From assembly GCA_902470265.1 (NCBI GenBank), contig CABRFW010000060.1, positions 1 to 8,466 of the forward strand: a stretch of DNA of 8,466 nucleotides, in the 5' to 3' direction. This document shows positions 1 through 6,314 of this stretch, one piece after another; position 1 is the stretch's first letter; every line of letters begins with the position of its first letter. Source of the stretch: an uncultured Collinsella sp. GTDB taxonomy: Bacteria > Actinomycetota > Coriobacteriia > Coriobacteriales > Coriobacteriaceae. Made by a program: the position numbers and the translations under genes. The notes beneath the pieces are model-generated. The model was not told the origin of the DNA. It was given only the letters and a program-made list of their open reading frames with translations, and did not search any database.

Positions 1-2
1 TC

Positions 3-713
3 TCGGCGCTGGGCGTGCCCGCGACCGTGCTCACCGACAACATGAAGAGCGTGGTCGTCCGCCGCGATGCCGACGGCCGGCCCGTCTGGCAGGCCGACTA
101 CGCCGAGTTCATGGGCGTCGTCGGCTTCCGCACCAGGCTGTGCAGGCCGCGCCACCCCTATACGAAGGGCAAGGTGGAGAGGCTCGTCCGCTTCGTGAAG
201 GGGAACTTCCTCGCGGGAAGGTCCTTCACCGACCTTGACGCCCTCAACCGGGAGGCCGCCCTCTGGTGCGCCGAGCAGGGAGGCCGCTGGCGGCGCGCGG
301 CGGCATGCGTCCCGATGCGCGAGCACGAGGCGGCGTGCTCGGCGAACACCAGGCCGCTCGAGGTCACGGCCGAGGTCGAGCGGTACCTGTGCCCGCGCCG
401 GAAGATCTCCTTCGACGGCTTCGTGAGCTTCGAGGGGCACCGCTACGGCGTGCCCTACTGGTACGTCCGCCGCGAGTGCAGGGTGAGCCGGGAGGGGCGC
501 GTGGTGCACATATACAGCGACGACCTCTCCCGCGAGCTCGTCGCCCACGCCGTCGGCGCCGGCGCCGACAGCTGGTGCGAGGGCCAGTGGGAGACATCGC
601 CGGCGCAGCCCGAGGAGCTGCCGACCCAGCCGGTCGGGACCGTGGTCGAGCAGATCGCCCCGCCCAGGACGAAACCCGGTTTCGAGAGGTTCGACTTCGG
701 GAGGGCCGAATGA
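3..713 (+). CDS. istA: IS21 transposase IstA, C-terminal part (5' truncated by window edge)
   Basis: This is the DDE-type transposase that cuts and joins the ends of the IS. The frame is open from base 3 and ends at TGA 711-713, giving 236 visible residues. A GTG at 15 is internal and not a real start. The second catalytic Asp is in the LTDNMKS motif (bases 36-38) and the catalytic Glu is in KGKVERLVRF (bases 177-179), 47 residues later; the first Asp must lie upstream of the window. The following part (KISFDGFVSFEGHRYGVP region, about bases 400-460) matches the beta-rich C-terminal domain of IS21/Mu-type transposases. The stop overlaps the istB start, the usual IS21 arrangement for coupled translation. 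Full IS21 IstA proteins are roughly 400-500 residues, so about half is seen. Confidence 0.92.
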   Translation, partial: SALGVPATVLTDNMKSVVVRRDADGRPVWQADYAEFMGVVGFRTRLCRPRHPYTKGKVERLVRFVKGNFLAGRSFTDLDALNREAALWCAEQGGRWRRAAACVPMREHEAACSANTRPLEVTAEVERYLCPRRKISFDGFVSFEGHRYGVPYWYVRRECRVSREGRVVHIYSDDLSRELVAHAVGAGADSWCEGQWETSPAQPEELPTQPVGTVVEQIAPPRTKPGFERFDFGRAE

Positions 714-1537
714 TGGCGGGCGCGGGGGCGAGCCCCTACGAGCTCGCGAGCGACGCCGCGTCGAGGCTCGGGATCGCCGTCGGGGCGGAGGAGCTCGCGA
801 CCCTCGCCTCGGACCTCGACCTCGGCGACGGGGAGATGGCCGCCGTGGCCGCCACCTTCTCCTACCTTGCGGAGAAGAGGAGGCTCGCCTCCATCGAGAC
901 GCTGCTGAGGCTGAGCAGGCTGCCCAGGCGCGAGCCCAAGACCTTCGAGGGCTTCGACTTCTCCAGGATCCAGGGCCGGGACGCGGCCGCGCTGGGCAAG
1001 CTCCCGTCGCTGGCCGACCTCTACGCGCACCGCAACGTCGCCTTCGTCGGGCCCGGCGGCATAGGGAAGACGCACCTCGCGCAGGCCTACGGGCGCGAGT
1101 GCTGCATGCGGGGGCTCAAGACCTACTACATCAAGGCGACCGAGCTCAGGGACAGGTTCCAGAAGGCCGTCCAGCGGGGAAACACCTCGCGGGTCGTCTC
1201 CTCGCTCGTCAAGCCGTCGTGCCTCATCGTTGACGAGGTGGGGAGATGCGTCTACGACAGGCCGTGCACCGACCTGTTCTTCGATGTCGTCGACAGGCGC
1301 TACGAGAAGGAGGGGCCGAACGCGATGGTCCTTACGAGCAACATCGCCCCGAGCGGGTGGGATGAGTTCTTCACGGGCGACGACACGCTCCTCTGCGCCC
1401 TCGACAGGCTGTTCGACAAGGCGTCGGTGTTCGTGATGCGGGGCCCGAGCTACCGCGGCAGGGGGCTCGACACCTACTCGGTGGAGGCCGTCCCCCAGGC
1501 GGTGAAGGTGAGGGGGATCCAGCCCGAGGGGATGTAG
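713..1537 (+). CDS. istB: IS21 helper ATPase IstB
   Basis: IstB is a DnaC/DnaA-like AAA+ ATPase that assembles on target DNA and stimulates IstA. The 274-residue frame is complete. It has Walker A GPGGIGKT (residues 113-120), Walker B CLIVDE (170-175) and a sensor-1 TSN (208-210) followed by the W-x-E-x-F segment typical of IstB. Two adjacent ATG codons (710 and 713) are possible. I chose 713 because the GGAGGG site at 700-705 is then 7 bases away and the start shares one base with the istA stop. Starting at 710 adds one Met. The N-terminal helical segment (residues 1-100) is the part that contacts IstA in characterised members. No frameshift or missing motif is visible. Confidence 0.93.
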   Translation: MAGAGASPYELASDAASRLGIAVGAEELATLASDLDLGDGEMAAVAATFSYLAEKRRLASIETLLRLSRLPRREPKTFEGFDFSRIQGRDAAALGKLPSLADLYAHRNVAFVGPGGIGKTHLAQAYGRECCMRGLKTYYIKATELRDRFQKAVQRGNTSRVVSSLVKPSCLIVDEVGRCVYDRPCTDLFFDVVDRRYEKEGPNAMVLTSNIAPSGWDEFFTGDDTLLCALDRLFDKASVFVMRGPSYRGRGLDTYSVEAVPQAVKVRGIQPEGM

Positions 1538-1570
1538 GAATGCGATAGGAAAGTCATAGATGCGGGCGTG

Positions 1571-1644
1571 TTGGCTAAAATGGGTCGGCCGGGATTGGTC
1601 AATCTCGGCCGACTATATTTGGCTAAAATAATCCGACGCTAACA
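1571..1644. repeat. IS21 right-end repeats (candidate transposase-binding sites)
   Basis: The 11-mer TTGGCTAAAAT occurs at 1571-1581 and again at 1619-1629, 48 bases apart in the same orientation. IS21-family ends are known to carry several such repeats inside the terminal inverted repeat. The inferred outer tip is CA at 1643-1644. The outer copy contains the TAG stop (read on the minus strand) of the neighbouring glycosyltransferase gene. The left end of the element is not in the window for comparison. Confidence 0.5.
1584..1613. terminator. Hairpin at the IS end, possible terminator
   Basis: A 13-bp stem, 1584-1596 paired with 1601-1613, has one G-T wobble and the tetraloop GGTC. On the plus strand it is followed by TATATTT. 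It lies between the convergent istB and glycosyltransferase genes and could stop transcription leaving the IS. It also sits between the two end repeats, so it may instead be part of the transposase-binding end. The weak T tract makes the terminator role moderate. Confidence 0.45.
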
Positions 1645-2609
1645 TCGCTTGTCTCGGTGGCGGACTTGCCGGGCTGGTCATCGTAGGCGTATTTGCTGTA
1701 CACGTTGACCTCCCACTGCTTTTTTTCGACCTTTGCCACAGAATCCAGGATGAATCCGGTTGCAAGGCTCAGACCACAGAGGAACATACACGATGCAGCA
1801 AGCATGGCAGTGGGGAAACGCGGGACCAGGCCGGTCTGAAAGTACTCAACAAAGATAGGAATGCCCAAAACCAGGCCGATAATCGCGAATAGAAGCGCGA
1901 CGAGGCTGAAGAACTTCAGCGGGCGGTAGTCCTTGAACAGCGTGCCGATCATCGCAACGACTTTAATGCCGTCGCTCACGGTATTGAGCTTGGACTCGGA
2001 GCCTTCCGGACGGTCGCGGTACTCGATGGGCACGTCTTTGATGCGCCAGCGGTGGTCGACGGCGTGGATCGAGAGCTCGGTTTCGATCTGGAAGCCCTCG
2101 GAAAGCACAGGGAAGGTTTTAACGAACGGACGGCTCATGGCGCGGTAGCCGGTCATGACATCATCGAAGCTGTAGCCATAGATCCACTTGATCATGGCGC
2201 GGACCAGATTATTGCCAAAGCCGTGGAAGGCACGCTTGTTCTCCTCGGCGTAGGTGCCGTTGGAAAGGCGATCGCCTACGGTCATGTCGGCCGTGCCGTT
2301 AAGGATGGGCTCGCAGAGGGCCTTGGCCGCCTCGGCGGGGTAGGTGTCGTCTCCGTCGACCATCAGGTAGCAATCGGCGTCGATATCGCGAAACATCTGG
2401 CGGCACACGTTGCCCTTTCCCTGACGGGGCTCAAAGCGGACTGTGGCGCCGTGCTCGGTGGCAATGCGTGAGGTATCGTCCGACGAGTTGTTGTCATAGA
2501 CATAGACCGTCGCCTGCGGAAGCTCGCGGTGAAAGTCGTCGATGACTTTGCCGATCGTGAGCGCTTCGTTGTAGCAAGGGATGATGACGGCGATGGATTC
2601 AGAATTCAC
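1623..2609 (-). CDS. Family 2 glycosyltransferase with two C-terminal membrane helices (DPM1/GtrB-like)
   Basis: This 328-residue GT-A enzyme probably moves a sugar from a nucleotide donor onto polyprenyl phosphate at the inner face of the membrane. Visible features are the N-terminal IPCYNEALTIGKVI segment (residues 10-23), the YDNNSSDDT donor-site loop (38-46), the metal-binding VDGDD (84-88), the MTGYRAMSR region (152-160) and the YRDRPEGSESKLNT motif (197-210) typical of DPM1-like GT2 proteins. Two hydrophobic helices follow at about 232-255 and 268-290. The start is GTG at 2609, supported by AAGGAG (complement of 2616-2621) 6 bases away. The gene is divergent from the ABC exporter genes, suggesting a shared surface-polysaccharide role. 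The last seven residues (VSVGLF and the Asp before it) and the TAG stop overlap the inferred IS tip, so the native C-terminus may have differed slightly. The sugar and lipid acceptor cannot be told. Confidence 0.88.
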   Translation of the reverse strand: MNSESIAVIIPCYNEALTIGKVIDDFHRELPQATVYVYDNNSSDDTSRIATEHGATVRFEPRQGKGNVCRQMFRDIDADCYLMVDGDDTYPAEAAKALCEPILNGTADMTVGDRLSNGTYAEENKRAFHGFGNNLVRAMIKWIYGYSFDDVMTGYRAMSRPFVKTFPVLSEGFQIETELSIHAVDHRWRIKDVPIEYRDRPEGSESKLNTVSDGIKVVAMIGTLFKDYRPLKFFSLVALLFAIIGLVLGIPIFVEYFQTGLVPRFPTAMLAASCMFLCGLSLATGFILDSVAKVEKKQWEVNVYSKYAYDDQPGKSATETSDVSVGLF

Positions 2610-2639
2610 TTAATGCTCCTTATACATTCAATCCTAGAA

Positions 2640-2645
2640 AGTATA
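2640..2645 (-). promoter_or_regulatory. Candidate -10 element for the glycosyltransferase gene
   Basis: On the minus strand the hexamer is TATACT (5 of 6 matches to TATAAT), about 30 bases before the GTG start. A 17-base spacer leads to TTAGGA, a poor -35 match. Position relative to the gene is good, but the call rests mainly on the -10. Confidence 0.4.
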
Positions 2646-2724
2646 GCCGTTTGGGCCTGGCATCCTAAGATGTGGGTTAGTTCTCCAGTTTTGTTGCGCG
2701 AATCGTTTGCATGGCCGTCGGGTC

Positions 2725-2730
2725 TATACT
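2725..2730 (+). promoter_or_regulatory. Candidate -10 element for the ABC exporter operon
   Basis: TATACT lies 39 bases before the GTG start of the permease gene, leaving a leader of roughly 33 bases. No convincing -35 hexamer stands at 16-18 bases upstream (the sequence there is close to ATCGTT). The same -10 hexamer serves the divergent glycosyltransferase side, so the 160-base gap appears to hold two back-to-back promoters. Confidence 0.4.
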
Positions 2731-2769
2731 GTTCGTTTGTCAACGATTACGAGTAAAGGAGTTGCATCC

Positions 2770-3615
2770 GTGTCGGATCAGACAAAGCAACAAGAAACTC
2801 GCAGTCTGCCTGCGACGTTTGCTAAGAACGAATTTGAGAAGGACGCGTTTATCCTTCGTCAGCTGGTTACCAAGGATTTTAAGATCAAGTATCGCCGTAG
2901 CGTTCTGGGCGTCGCATGGTCGGTGCTCAACCCGCTGCTGATGATGATCGTCATGGCCATCGTGTTCTCGACGATTTTTGGCCAGGGCCGCAATGGCTCA
3001 ATGACGCCCGAGATGTACCCGCTGTACTTGATCGTGGGTAACATTACCTTTGCCGTCATGTCTGAGTCTACTAACCAGGCCCTGACGTCGATCGTGGGCG
3101 CTGCCCCTCTGCTCAAGAAGGTTAAGGTGCACCGCTGGGTTTTCCCGGTGCAGAAGGTGCTCTTCTCGCTGGTCAACTTTGCCTTCTCGCTGGTCGCCGT
3201 CGCCATCGTCATGCTGTGGTTCCGCGTTATGCCTTCTTGGCACCTGATTCTGCTGCCGGTTTGCCTGCTGCTGCTTATGTGCTTCTGCATGGGCCTTGGC
3301 ATGATGCTCTCTGCCCTTACGGTCTTCTTCCGCGACGTTATGCATCTGTGGAGCGTCGTCATTACGGCGTGGACTTACATTACGCCCATCTTCTGGACGA
3401 CTGACTATATTGCGCAAATGCCGCATCTCGTGCGTATCTTGATGTATGCGAACCCCATGTTCAACTACCTGCAGTTTATGCGCGATATCTTCCTGTTCCA
3501 GACTACGCCCTCGCTTATGACGTTTGGTATGTGCGTCGCTTGGGCGGTTCTTGCGCTTATTATTGGCTATACCGTGTTCCATAAGTCCGAGCGCAAATTT
3601 ATCCTCTACATCTAA
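2770..3615 (+). CDS. ABC-2 type polysaccharide exporter, permease subunit (Wzm/TagG-like)
   Basis: The membrane half of an ABC exporter that moves a lipid-linked surface polysaccharide or teichoic acid-type polymer outward. The protein has 281 residues. An amphipathic N-terminal part (FILRQLVTKDFKIKYRRS, 27-44) precedes about six hydrophobic segments near 45-70, 83-105, 128-150, 157-183, 190-211 and 250-270. The K-x-K-YRRS-x-LG-x-x-WS-x-LNPL segment is the hallmark of Wzm/TagG permeases. The start is GTG 2770 with AAAGGAG at 2755-2761, spacing 8. An upstream GTG at 2707 in the same frame has no ribosome site and overlaps the promoter region, so I rejected it. The stop TAA overlaps the ribosome site of the ATPase gene, showing a tight operon. 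The exported polymer is unknown. Confidence 0.9.
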   Translation: MSDQTKQQETRSLPATFAKNEFEKDAFILRQLVTKDFKIKYRRSVLGVAWSVLNPLLMMIVMAIVFSTIFGQGRNGSMTPEMYPLYLIVGNITFAVMSESTNQALTSIVGAAPLLKKVKVHRWVFPVQKVLFSLVNFAFSLVAVAIVMLWFRVMPSWHLILLPVCLLLLMCFCMGLGMMLSALTVFFRDVMHLWSVVITAWTYITPIFWTTDYIAQMPHLVRILMYANPMFNYLQFMRDIFLFQTTPSLMTFGMCVAWAVLALIIGYTVFHKSERKFILYI

Positions 3616-3626
3616 GGAGTGCTGTG

Positions 3627-4394
3627 ATGACTGAATCTGTTGTTGATTACAGCGAGCAGCCTCTGGCTGTCGAGGTCGACGACGTCACCATGATCTTTAA
3701 CATGGCGTCCGAGTCGCTGACCAACCTCAAGGAGTACTTCATTAAGCTTGCCAAGCACGAGCTGTTCTTTGAGGAGTTTAGGGCGCTTAAGCACATCTCG
3801 TTTGATATTCATCGCGGCGAGGTTGTGGGTCTGGTCGGCACCAATGGCTCCGGCAAGTCTACGATGCTCAAGATTATCGCTGGCGTTCTTGAGCCTAGCG
3901 AGGGCAGCGTTAAGGTGCACGGTAACATCGCGCCGCTGATTGAGCTTGGCGCCGGCTTTGACCCCGAGCTGACCGCCCGCGAGAACATCTATCTGAACGG
4001 CGCCCTGCTCGGCTATACCAAGGAGTTCATCGACGCCAACTTTGACGGCATTATCGAATTCGCTGAGCTGCAGAACTTTGTCGATATGCCGCTCAAGAAC
4101 TTCTCCTCGGGCATGGTGGCGCGTATCGCCTTTGCAATCGCGACGATTACCGAGCCCGATATTCTGATCGTTGACGAGACGTTGTCCGTCGGTGATGTGT
4201 TCTTCCAGCAGAAGTGCGAGGCCCGCATCCAGCACTTTATCCAGAGCGGCGAAGTGACGGTTCTGTTCGTTTCGCACTCCATGGAGCAGGTTGAGCGCAT
4301 CTGCCAGCGTGCCGTTTGGATTGAGAAGGGTGACCTTCGCATGGACGGCCCGGTCAGTGAGGTCTGCAAGGCGTACCGTGAGCAGTTCAACTAG
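3627..4394 (+). CDS. ABC polysaccharide exporter, ATP-binding subunit (Wzt/TagH-like)
   Basis: The 255-residue ATPase drives the permease encoded just upstream. It has Walker A GTNGSGKST (71-79), the Wzt-type Q-loop region with LIELGAGFDPELT (105-116), a signature NFSSGM in place of LSGGQ (158-163, usual for this subfamily), Walker B DILIVDE (178-184) and the H-loop SHS (216-218). The N-terminal insertion before the first core strand (FNMASESLTNLKEYF, 24-38) is also typical. The protein stops soon after the nucleotide-binding domain, so it lacks the C-terminal glycan-binding domain of longer Wzt proteins. The start ATG 3627 is 7 bases from AAGGAG (3614-3619). A GTG at 3624 is possible but too close. 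The two genes are separated by only 11 bases and should be co-transcribed. Confidence 0.92.
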   Translation: MTESVVDYSEQPLAVEVDDVTMIFNMASESLTNLKEYFIKLAKHELFFEEFRALKHISFDIHRGEVVGLVGTNGSGKSTMLKIIAGVLEPSEGSVKVHGNIAPLIELGAGFDPELTARENIYLNGALLGYTKEFIDANFDGIIEFAELQNFVDMPLKNFSSGMVARIAFAIATITEPDILIVDETLSVGDVFFQQKCEARIQHFIQSGEVTVLFVSHSMEQVERICQRAVWIEKGDLRMDGPVSEVCKAYREQFN

Positions 4395-4396
4395 GT

Positions 4397-4402
4397 TATA
4401 AT
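4397..4402 (+). promoter_or_regulatory. Candidate -10 element for tRNA-Arg
   Basis: A perfect TATAAT begins three bases after the stop of the exporter ATPase gene and 52 bases before the tRNA, implying a 5' leader of about 40 bases. No good -35 match is seen at the usual spacing, which would fall inside the ATPase coding region. Read-through from the exporter operon is an alternative, since no terminator is seen between the two. Confidence 0.4.
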
Positions 4403-4448
4403 TATTTGCGCCTGACAGGCTTGCGCTTGCTTTGGCGTGCGGTTATTT

Positions 4449-4525
4449 GCTCCATTAGCTCAGTTGGATAGAGCAGGGGACTTCTAATCCCAAGGTCGAC
4501 GGTTCGAATCCGCCATGGAGCACCA
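4449..4525 (+). tRNA. tRNA-Arg (anticodon TCT), CCA encoded
   Basis: The 77-base cloverleaf has a perfect 7-bp acceptor stem (GCTCCAT with ATGGAGC), a D-arm GCTC/GAGC, an anticodon loop CTTCTAA with anticodon TCT reading AGA, a TTCGAAT T-loop, and discriminator A followed by genomic CCA. Two stem positions do not pair: G27 with A43 at the base of the anticodon stem, and A50 with C64 in the T stem. It is followed within 10 bases by an intrinsic terminator. The charged amino acid is inferred from the anticodon. Confidence 0.96.
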
Positions 4526-4534
4526 TCGTTTATT

Positions 4535-4566
4535 AAGCCCGGACCGCTTGGTGGTCTGGGCTTTTT
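4535..4566 (+). terminator. Intrinsic terminator after tRNA-Arg
   Basis: An 11-bp stem (AAGCCCGGACC, 4535-4545, with GGTCTGGGCTT, 4553-4563) contains one G-T wobble, has a 7-base loop and runs into TTTTT ending at 4566. This is a textbook plus-strand terminator and ends the tRNA transcript, and probably exporter read-through. Confidence 0.88.
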
Positions 4567-4569
4567 CAC

Positions 4570-4793
4570 ATGCCGGTGTTCTTTGTTCTTGCCGGGTATA
4601 CGTTTAGGCCGAAGCCGTGGCGTGAGCTGCTATTGTGCTGCTGATGTGGATTGGTTATACGGCGCGCCAAAGGGGGCTGGAGCCGAGCGTGAGCAAGCCT
4701 CTGCTTATGACGCTGCCAGCATCGTGGTTCTTCGCGTCAATCGTACGCTGTGCCTGCGATATTGGATTGGCGTACGTGATCAAGAAGGCGTAA
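4570..4793 (+). pseudogene. Possible decayed remnant of a small membrane-protein gene
   Basis: This 224-base gap holds two consecutive short plus-strand frames that read like protein. The first (ATG 4570 to TGA 4644) gives MPVFFVLAGYTFRPKPWREL and four more residues. The second, in another frame, can begin at GTG 4635 or ATG 4644 and runs to TAA 4793, giving 49 residues from the ATG with a plausible hydrophobic segment (LLMTLPASWFFASIV). Joining them needs a one-base shift near 4626. Neither start has a ribosome site, and the first ATG is four bases after the tRNA terminator, so a 5' end is probably lost. I do not recognise a family. It may equally be non-coding DNA with chance open frames. 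Confidence 0.22.
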
Positions 4794-4794
4794 C

Positions 4795-4828
4795 AAAAGC
4801 GGGGAGGACCAACTTGGCCCTCCCCGCT
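4795..4828 (-). terminator. Intrinsic terminator of the DUF4869/ATPase unit
   Basis: On the minus strand, five bases after the ATPase stop, a 10-bp perfect stem (AGCGGGGAGG with CCTCCCCGCT) is followed by TTTTG. The loop itself contains a small CCAA/TTGG pairing. The T tract lies only on the minus-strand side, so the terminator belongs to the leftward unit. Confidence 0.8.
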
Positions 4829-4832
4829 GTAT

Positions 4833-5834
4833 CTAGTCTGCCTTCAGGCACTCGGGCAAGACGTTTGCAACTGCATTCATCGCCTGCGGCCTCAGGTACT
4901 GCTCATTGAGCTTTGCCTTTCTGTAGGCGTAGCGAGTGTCTGCCGAGTATTTGATCAACACATCGGTGAAGAACCGCTCCCAGCTCAGGTAGTCGCGGCT
5001 TTCGATATAGCTTGAGGGATCCTCGAGGATTTTTAAGATATCGTTACTGGGGATGAGGCCAGATCGCAAAAGCGTCCACTCAAACGATTCCGGGAGGAAC
5101 AAGCGAACATTCTTGTAAACGCGCTGCCCGAGCACCTTTTCGATGTAGGGACCAAACGCTGCGCCGTCTCCTATGGCAAGGATGTTTTGCTCGGGACATT
5201 CGTGAATCGTTCGTTTTAGATTTGCTACGCCGGTGGCGGTATAGCAGGGGATTCCCAGCCGGTTGCAAAGGGCGCTGTAGAATTGATAGCCAGACTTGCT
5301 ATCCTCGACAATTACGGCATCGGGTACCTCGAATCCAACATTTAGATCCTGATACAGCATGCTTGCAGTGTGGTCATATAGCGGCTTGGTCACCGAGTAG
5401 AAGCGCCTGTCGCTCTTGCGGCCATTGATTGTTTTACTCGTCGTGTTGACTAACTTCAGGATCTCGTCGACGCTGTAGGGGAGTTCGTTGGCGTCGCGAC
5501 GAGATATCAGAACATAATAGTTGGATGATCCGTTGACGGCTTTGGCGAAGTCCTTTGAGTAGATAAACTCGTTGCCCTCATCTAGAAAGACGATTGAATC
5601 TTCGATGATCGATAGCTCGCGCTCCCAGCGTCTGCCGGAAAGCGTTTCGCAAGGCACGTCGCAGCTGAGTGTAACGCCGCTTTCCTGTCCTCGGTCGTTG
5701 TAGTCGCGAATCATCGAGATGAGCGTTGTTTTGCCCGTGCCGCTGTTGCCGCGTATAAAGGAAATATTGCGCTTAAACGTGAGTGTGTATTTGACCTTTG
5801 CACGCTCTACGACAACGGTATGCGTACCCTTCAT
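4833..5834 (-). CDS. P-loop ATPase with C-terminal TOPRIM-like region, partner of DUF4869 protein
   Basis: The function is unknown; visible parts suggest an ATP-driven switch joined to a nuclease-like fold. The 333-residue protein has Walker A GNSGTGKT (29-36), Walker B SIVFLDE (80-86) and a strand-plus-SRR segment (VLISRRD, 108-114) that could act as a sensor. There is no ABC signature motif and no coiled-coil insertion, so it is not a standard SMC or full OLD ATPase. The second half has VIVEDSKSGYQFYSALC (174-190) and ILAIGDGAAFG (218-228). These align by eye with the VEG...FY and DxD motifs of TOPRIM/DUF4435-like domains, with Glu177 and Asp223 kept but the second Asp of DxD replaced by Ala225. 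A C-terminal LPESFEWTLLRSGLI segment (248-262) follows. The start ATG shares one base with the TAA of the upstream gene, so translation is probably coupled. The ATPase assignment is firm; the TOPRIM reading is an inference. Confidence 0.82.
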   Translation of the reverse strand: MKGTHTVVVERAKVKYTLTFKRNISFIRGNSGTGKTTLISMIRDYNDRGQESGVTLSCDVPCETLSGRRWERELSIIEDSIVFLDEGNEFIYSKDFAKAVNGSSNYYVLISRRDANELPYSVDEILKLVNTTSKTINGRKSDRRFYSVTKPLYDHTASMLYQDLNVGFEVPDAVIVEDSKSGYQFYSALCNRLGIPCYTATGVANLKRTIHECPEQNILAIGDGAAFGPYIEKVLGQRVYKNVRLFLPESFEWTLLRSGLIPSNDILKILEDPSSYIESRDYLSWERFFTDVLIKYSADTRYAYRKAKLNEQYLRPQAMNAVANVLPECLKAD

Positions 5835-6283
5835 TACTCATCAACATCCAAAAAGTCATTCGTGGCGCCGACAAACTCCTGCATATTTCTGACGATGCGG
5901 TCATCGTTATCGATGCGAATCTCAAAACGCTTCCAAGGGAACTTCATGATGTGGTAAAGGGTCACCAGCACGTCCTGTTCTTTGCCGATCTTGAGTAGCC
6001 AGCGGGCACAGTTGTCTCCGCAGGTGGATGCGTTGAACACCATATTTGGGAGATTGCGAACCAGCAACAGCGTCTTGACGCCGCCGGACAGTTCGAGTGG
6101 GGTGATCGAGCCCAGCTGCTTGCTGACGATGTTGTGGGGGCCGATGAGCTCTGATCCGTCCACGCTTTTAATGATCTGTGCGGCCATAGGGTCTTCGAAC
6201 CATGAGTCCAAGTATGAGTTCCTAAAATAGGTTTCGGTATCGTAGATGGAACCGGGGTAATCTCCCAGATGGATGCTTAGCAT
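5834..6283 (-). CDS. DUF4869-like protein
   Basis: A 149-residue soluble protein with no signal peptide or membrane helix. I recognise the DUF4869 pattern from memory: an opening MLSIHLGDYPGSIYDTETYF, the central LSGGVKTLLLV (65-75), and the highly characteristic FNASTCGDNCARWLLKI (83-99). The family has no known activity. The start is ATG 6283, supported by GGAG (complement of 6290-6293) at spacing 6. An in-frame upstream ATG at 6373 would run through the hairpin and the -10 element and has no ribosome site, so I rejected it. The gene is first in a two-gene unit whose second member is a P-loop ATPase overlapping it by one base, implying the two products act together. Sampled GC of the unit is about 50%, with local rises to 60%, lower than the aromatic operon next to it. 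Confidence 0.82.
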   Translation of the reverse strand: MLSIHLGDYPGSIYDTETYFRNSYLDSWFEDPMAAQIIKSVDGSELIGPHNIVSKQLGSITPLELSGGVKTLLLVRNLPNMVFNASTCGDNCARWLLKIGKEQDVLVTLYHIMKFPWKRFEIRIDNDDRIVRNMQEFVGATNDFLDVDE

Positions 6284-6314
6284 GCGCGTCTCCAGACGTT
6301 GTGTGACTGCAACG

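Larger units (their letters stand above)
1..1644 (+). mobile_element. IS21-family insertion sequence, right portion
   Basis: The stretch contains the standard IS21 pair, an istA transposase followed by an overlapping istB ATPase helper, both on the plus strand. The left end and the start of istA lie outside the window. The right boundary is inferred. Read inward on the minus strand from 1644 the sequence begins TGTTAGCGTCGG and runs into a repeated ATTTTAGCCAA motif, which fits the TG...CA tips and multiple terminal repeats of IS21 elements. Sampled GC is near 68%. Both visible reading frames are undamaged, so the element could be active if its left part is intact. The exact end at 1644 is uncertain because the left inverted repeat and the target duplication are not visible. 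Confidence 0.85.

Noticed and set aside
266..709. A long N-terminal extension of istB back to base 266
   Set aside because: This stretch is Arg/Ala/Gly-rich out-of-frame translation of istA; the ATG pair at 710/713 with a ribosome site is the proper start.
2052..2471. Plus-strand open frame of 139 codons inside the glycosyltransferase gene
   Set aside because: It lies wholly antisense to a well-supported GT2 gene and has no start signal.
2998..3582. Minus-strand open frame of 194 codons across the permease gene
   Set aside because: It is rich in His, Arg and Gln, as expected for the antisense of a membrane protein, and has no ribosome site.
3612..4277. Minus-strand open frame of 221 codons across the exporter ATPase
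   Set aside because: It is a shadow of a gene with all ABC motifs on the other strand.
4583..4909. A 108-codon plus-strand open frame
   Set aside because: It runs through the minus-strand terminator and into the antisense of the ATPase C-terminus, has no ribosome site, and its composition is not protein-like.
5328..5337. Short match to the tRNA T-loop (CGAATCC) as an attachment-site copy
   Set aside because: Only seven or eight bases match and it lies inside the ATPase coding region; too short to be an integration repeat.
6059..6091. LSGGVKT in the DUF4869-like protein as an ABC signature motif acting in trans with the signature-less ATPase
   Set aside because: In ABC proteins the signature begins a helix, whereas here it leads into a hydrophobic strand-like LLLV. 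The match is short and may be chance.
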